Shown here: positions 62,191-64,000 of the stretch, one piece after another
How positions within the stretch are numbered: position 1 is the stretch's first letter
Layout: the number at the start of each line of letters is the position of its first letter
From: Streptomyces sp. LX-29
Lineage (GTDB): Bacteria; Actinomycetota; Actinomycetes; Streptomycetales; Streptomycetaceae
Assembly (NCBI RefSeq): GCF_029541745.1
Contig: NZ_CP089746.1
Location: 1,426,001 to 1,490,000, forward strand
Direction: 5' to 3'
Length of the DNA stretch: 64,000 bases
Translations under genes and position numbers: made by a program
The notes under the pieces: generated by a model
The model's input: the letters and a program-made list of their open reading frames with translations, nothing else
Databases searched by the model: none
Told to the model about the DNA's origin: nothing

Positions 62191-63536
62191 CGTTCCGCCT
62201 CTCCCGACCGGGCCGCGAGCCGCTCGCGCAGATCGCGGTGGATGACGTCGGCCTTGACCGCCATCACGCTGAAGGAGGTGGCGCTGCTGATGCCGTGGCG
62301 CCACTCGGTCATGCCGTTGAGGTAGATGCCGACCTCGCAGTCGTCGCGGGTCTGCGCGCGGTAGGCGCGGGTGACCAGCGGGTCGCCGGCCTCGTCGGTG
62401 AGCAGATGGTCCCGGAAGGGGTCGAGCTGGGCCGGGAGGCGCGGCTCGGTGTAGCCGGTGCACAGGATGACGGCGTCGACGTCGAGGGCGTCGGTCCGGC
62501 CGGTGTGCACCTCGGCCAGCTCCAGGTGCACACCGCCTGACGTGCCGTCGCCGCCCTCGGGGGCCTTGAGGCCGGTCACCGCGGTCCGGTTGAGCATGTG
62601 CCAGCGTCCCCGGCCGCTGAGCCGGTCCTGGTAGACGGCCTGGTAGAGGGCGGTGGAGACGTCGGGGTCGACGGCCGCGTAGTTGGTCGCCCGCACCTGG
62701 TCCAGGGCCTGCTCCCGCTCGGCCCGCGGCAGCGCGTAGAAGTAGTCGGTCTCCTGCGGGAAGTAGACCTCGTTGCTGAAGTGGCCGAGCTCGTACATCC
62801 GGATGCCGTGGCCGCGGGTCAGCGAGAAGATCTCGTTGTCCGGGTGCCGGGCCGCCAGGTGCAGCATGATCTCGCCGGCGGTCTGGCCGGCGCCGACGAC
62901 GGCGTAGCGCAGCGGCCCCTCGGGCAGCGCGGCCAGCCGGGGCAGGAACCGGGAGGCGTGGAAGACGCGTTCGCCCAGGCTCGGCTCGAACAGCCGTGGG
63001 ACGTACGGAAGGTGGCCGGTGGAGATCGCCACGTTGCGGCCGAAGTGGGTGTGGCGGCTGCCGTCCCGGACGTCGACGCTGGTCACCTCCGCGGCCCGGA
63101 CGACGCCGTCCGCGTCGGTCACCGGCGCGATCTCCACGACCTCCCGGTGGTACGCGACCGGCCGGGCGACCTCCCGCGCGGTCCACTCCACGTAGGCCGA
63201 CCACTCCTCGCGGCTGGCGTAGCCACCGAGCAGGGTGAAGGGGTAGAAGCGGCCGGTGGACAGCAGGTAGTTGGGGAAGGTGAAGCGGGAGCGGGGGTCG
63301 CGCGGGGTGGCGAAGTCGCGCAGGAAGTGGTGCTGGATGTCGGTGCCGGGCAGCACCAGGTTCGGCTGCCAGGCCGAGTCCCGGGCGCGCTCCAGGTACA
63401 CCGCGTCCAGCGGGGGCGCGCCGGCCGGCTGCGCCTCGTCGTGGTCGACGGCGGCCACGGCGATCGAGATGCCGGCCGGTCCGAAGCCGGCGACCACCAG
63501 GTCGTGGACGGGTGCGTCATGGTGGGTGCGGGTCAT
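62187..63536 (-). CDS. L-lysine/L-ornithine/diamine N-monooxygenase (SidA/IucD/PvdA family)
   Basis: 449 residues, flavin- and NADPH-dependent N-hydroxylase. FAD loop VVAGFGPAGISIAVAA (near residue 14), QPNLVLPGTDIQHHFLRDFATPRDP (substrate region, shortened at its ends), NADPH loop YAVVGAGQTAGEIMLHL near 220 and the C-terminal CTGYTEPRLP (DxxxxATGY type) are all present. It hydroxylates a side-chain amine, giving hydroxamate siderophore precursors or N6-hydroxylysine for hydrazine synthesis. Which amine is used cannot be read. ATG 63536 overlaps the aminotransferase stop by 4 nt (ATGA). Confidence 0.88.
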   Translation of the reverse strand: MTRTHHDAPVHDLVVAGFGPAGISIAVAAVDHDEAQPAGAPPLDAVYLERARDSAWQPNLVLPGTDIQHHFLRDFATPRDPRSRFTFPNYLLSTGRFYPFTLLGGYASREEWSAYVEWTAREVARPVAYHREVVEIAPVTDADGVVRAAEVTSVDVRDGSRHTHFGRNVAISTGHLPYVPRLFEPSLGERVFHASRFLPRLAALPEGPLRYAVVGAGQTAGEIMLHLAARHPDNEIFSLTRGHGIRMYELGHFSNEVYFPQETDYFYALPRAEREQALDQVRATNYAAVDPDVSTALYQAVYQDRLSGRGRWHMLNRTAVTGLKAPEGGDGTSGGVHLELAEVHTGRTDALDVDAVILCTGYTEPRLPAQLDPFRDHLLTDEAGDPLVTRAYRAQTRDDCEVGIYLNGMTEWRHGISSATSFSVMAVKADVIHRDLRERLAARSGEAER

Positions 63537-64000
63537 ATACGGGTGCCTCCTTGCACGGTGGGTTCGGTCTCCGCGAGCGCCTCGGCCAGCGCGGCGGCGA
63601 TGGTGTCGGCGGCGAAGTCGACGTCGGCGGCGGTGACGTTCAGCGGCGGCAGCATCCGCACCACGCAGTCGTCCCGGCCGCCGACCTCGAGGATCAGGCC
63701 GCGGCGCAGCGCGCCGGCCTGGACGGCCTTGGCGAGCCCTCCGGCGGGCCGGCCGGTCACCGGGTCGGTGAGCTCCACGCCCTGCATGAGGCCGAGCCCG
63801 CGGACGTCGCCCACCCAGTCGGTGGTCTTCTTCAGCTCCTCCAGCCGGGACAGCAGCTGCCGGCCGCGCTCGGCGACGTTGGCGAGCGTGTCCTCCCGCG
63901 CGTAGACGTCGAGGGCGGCGACGCCGGCGGCGAAGGCGAGCTGGTTGCCGCGGAAGGTGCCGGTGTGCGCGCCGGGCGCCCAGGAGTCCAGCTTCTCGTC
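63533..64000 (-). CDS. Class III aminotransferase, diaminobutyrate-type (5' part outside window)
   Basis: Only the last 155 codons are in the window. The visible end reads [19 protein letters not shown], then [18 protein letters not shown] and [11 protein letters not shown], which is the pattern of EctB/DABA aminotransferases, PLP enzymes that make 2,4-diaminobutyrate from aspartate semialdehyde. The PLP lysine lies outside the window. The stop overlaps the N-hydroxylase start (ATGA). It could supply a diamine substrate, or re-aminate the semialdehyde left after oxidative cleavage (inference). Confidence 0.85.
   Translation of the reverse strand, partial: DEKLDSWAPGAHTGTFRGNQLAFAAGVAALDVYAREDTLANVAERGRQLLSRLEELKKTTDWVGDVRGLGLMQGVELTDPVTGRPAGGLAKAVQAGALRRGLILEVGGRDDCVVRMLPPLNVTAADVDFAADTIAAALAEALAETEPTVQGGTRI

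Noticed and set aside
60252..64000. Plain hydroxamate siderophore cluster
   Set aside because: An N-hydroxylase and a DABA-type aminotransferase fit siderophores, but MetRS-like and DAO genes do not, and no NIS, NRPS or acyltransferase for hydroxamates is visible. It cannot be fully excluded because the cluster leaves the window.

Overview
The window is about 73% GC. Its genes show extreme third-position GC bias, many GTG starts and many 1-8 nt gene overlaps. It also carries hallmark actinomycete families: an SsgA-like sporulation protein, a GHKL anti-sigma-type ATPase, a DUF5941/CDP-alcohol transferase and the SAV_2336/FxsT-type STAND protein. It is almost certainly chromosomal DNA of a Streptomyces or close relative. 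No rRNA, tRNA, CRISPR array, insertion sequence or phage gene was seen.

Layout. 1-14.1 kb is largely conserved housekeeping: CDP-alcohol transferase, galE, a zinc-type CDF exporter, idi, an RsbW-like ATPase, enoyl-CoA hydratase, an SCO6745-type protein, tex, an ABC-F ATPase and a methyltransferase. At 14.2-16.1 kb a D-amino-acid-oxidase-like gene is split by a perfect 16-bp tandem duplication and is followed by a 34-bp minisatellite of about 21 copies. 16-21.5 kb encodes three secreted peptidases. 21.5-28.4 kb is a MerR regulator facing a four-gene acyl-CoA degradation operon (CaiB-type, acyl-CoA dehydrogenase, thiolase, FadB-type) with a promoter-proximal dyad. 28.6-31.6 kb holds a MmcQ-like protein and a nanA/nanT-type aldolase-transporter pair with a strong upstream palindrome. 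31.9-45 kb is mixed: saccharopine-dehydrogenase-like enzyme, endonuclease V, a BNR-repeat secreted protein, a CDGSH protein, an SsgA-like protein, GPP34, a transmembrane HTH protein, a secreted peptidyl-arginine-deiminase-like enzyme and an aldehyde dehydrogenase.

Two accessory systems fill the right end. At 45.5-56.1 kb lies a biological-conflict or signalling island: an EAD-VMAP protein, a MoxR ATPase and a 1576-residue vWA-NB-ARC-TPR protein in one tightly overlapped operon. Facing it is an operon encoding an EAD/caspase-like degenerate protein, a small FxSxx-leader-like peptide and an HExxH peptide-modification enzyme, with no radical SAM enzyme in view.

At 56.3-64 kb lies a translationally coupled biosynthetic operon: class III aminotransferase, SidA/IucD-type N-hydroxylase, DAO-family FAD oxidase, serine O-acetyltransferase, stand-alone MetRS-like enzyme, APC transporter and FMN-binding protein, with a separate cupin gene nearby. 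This matches the parts list of hydrazine-forming (N-N bond) machinery in which N6-hydroxylysine is joined to an amino acid by a cupin-MetRS enzyme and then cleaved by a DAO-type oxidase. Here the cupin and MetRS are separate genes. The cluster runs off the right edge, so its product is unknown.

Several intergenic or in-gene tandem repeats (70, 34, 24, 15-17 and 45-48 bp periods) show that this genome is unusually rich in minisatellites.
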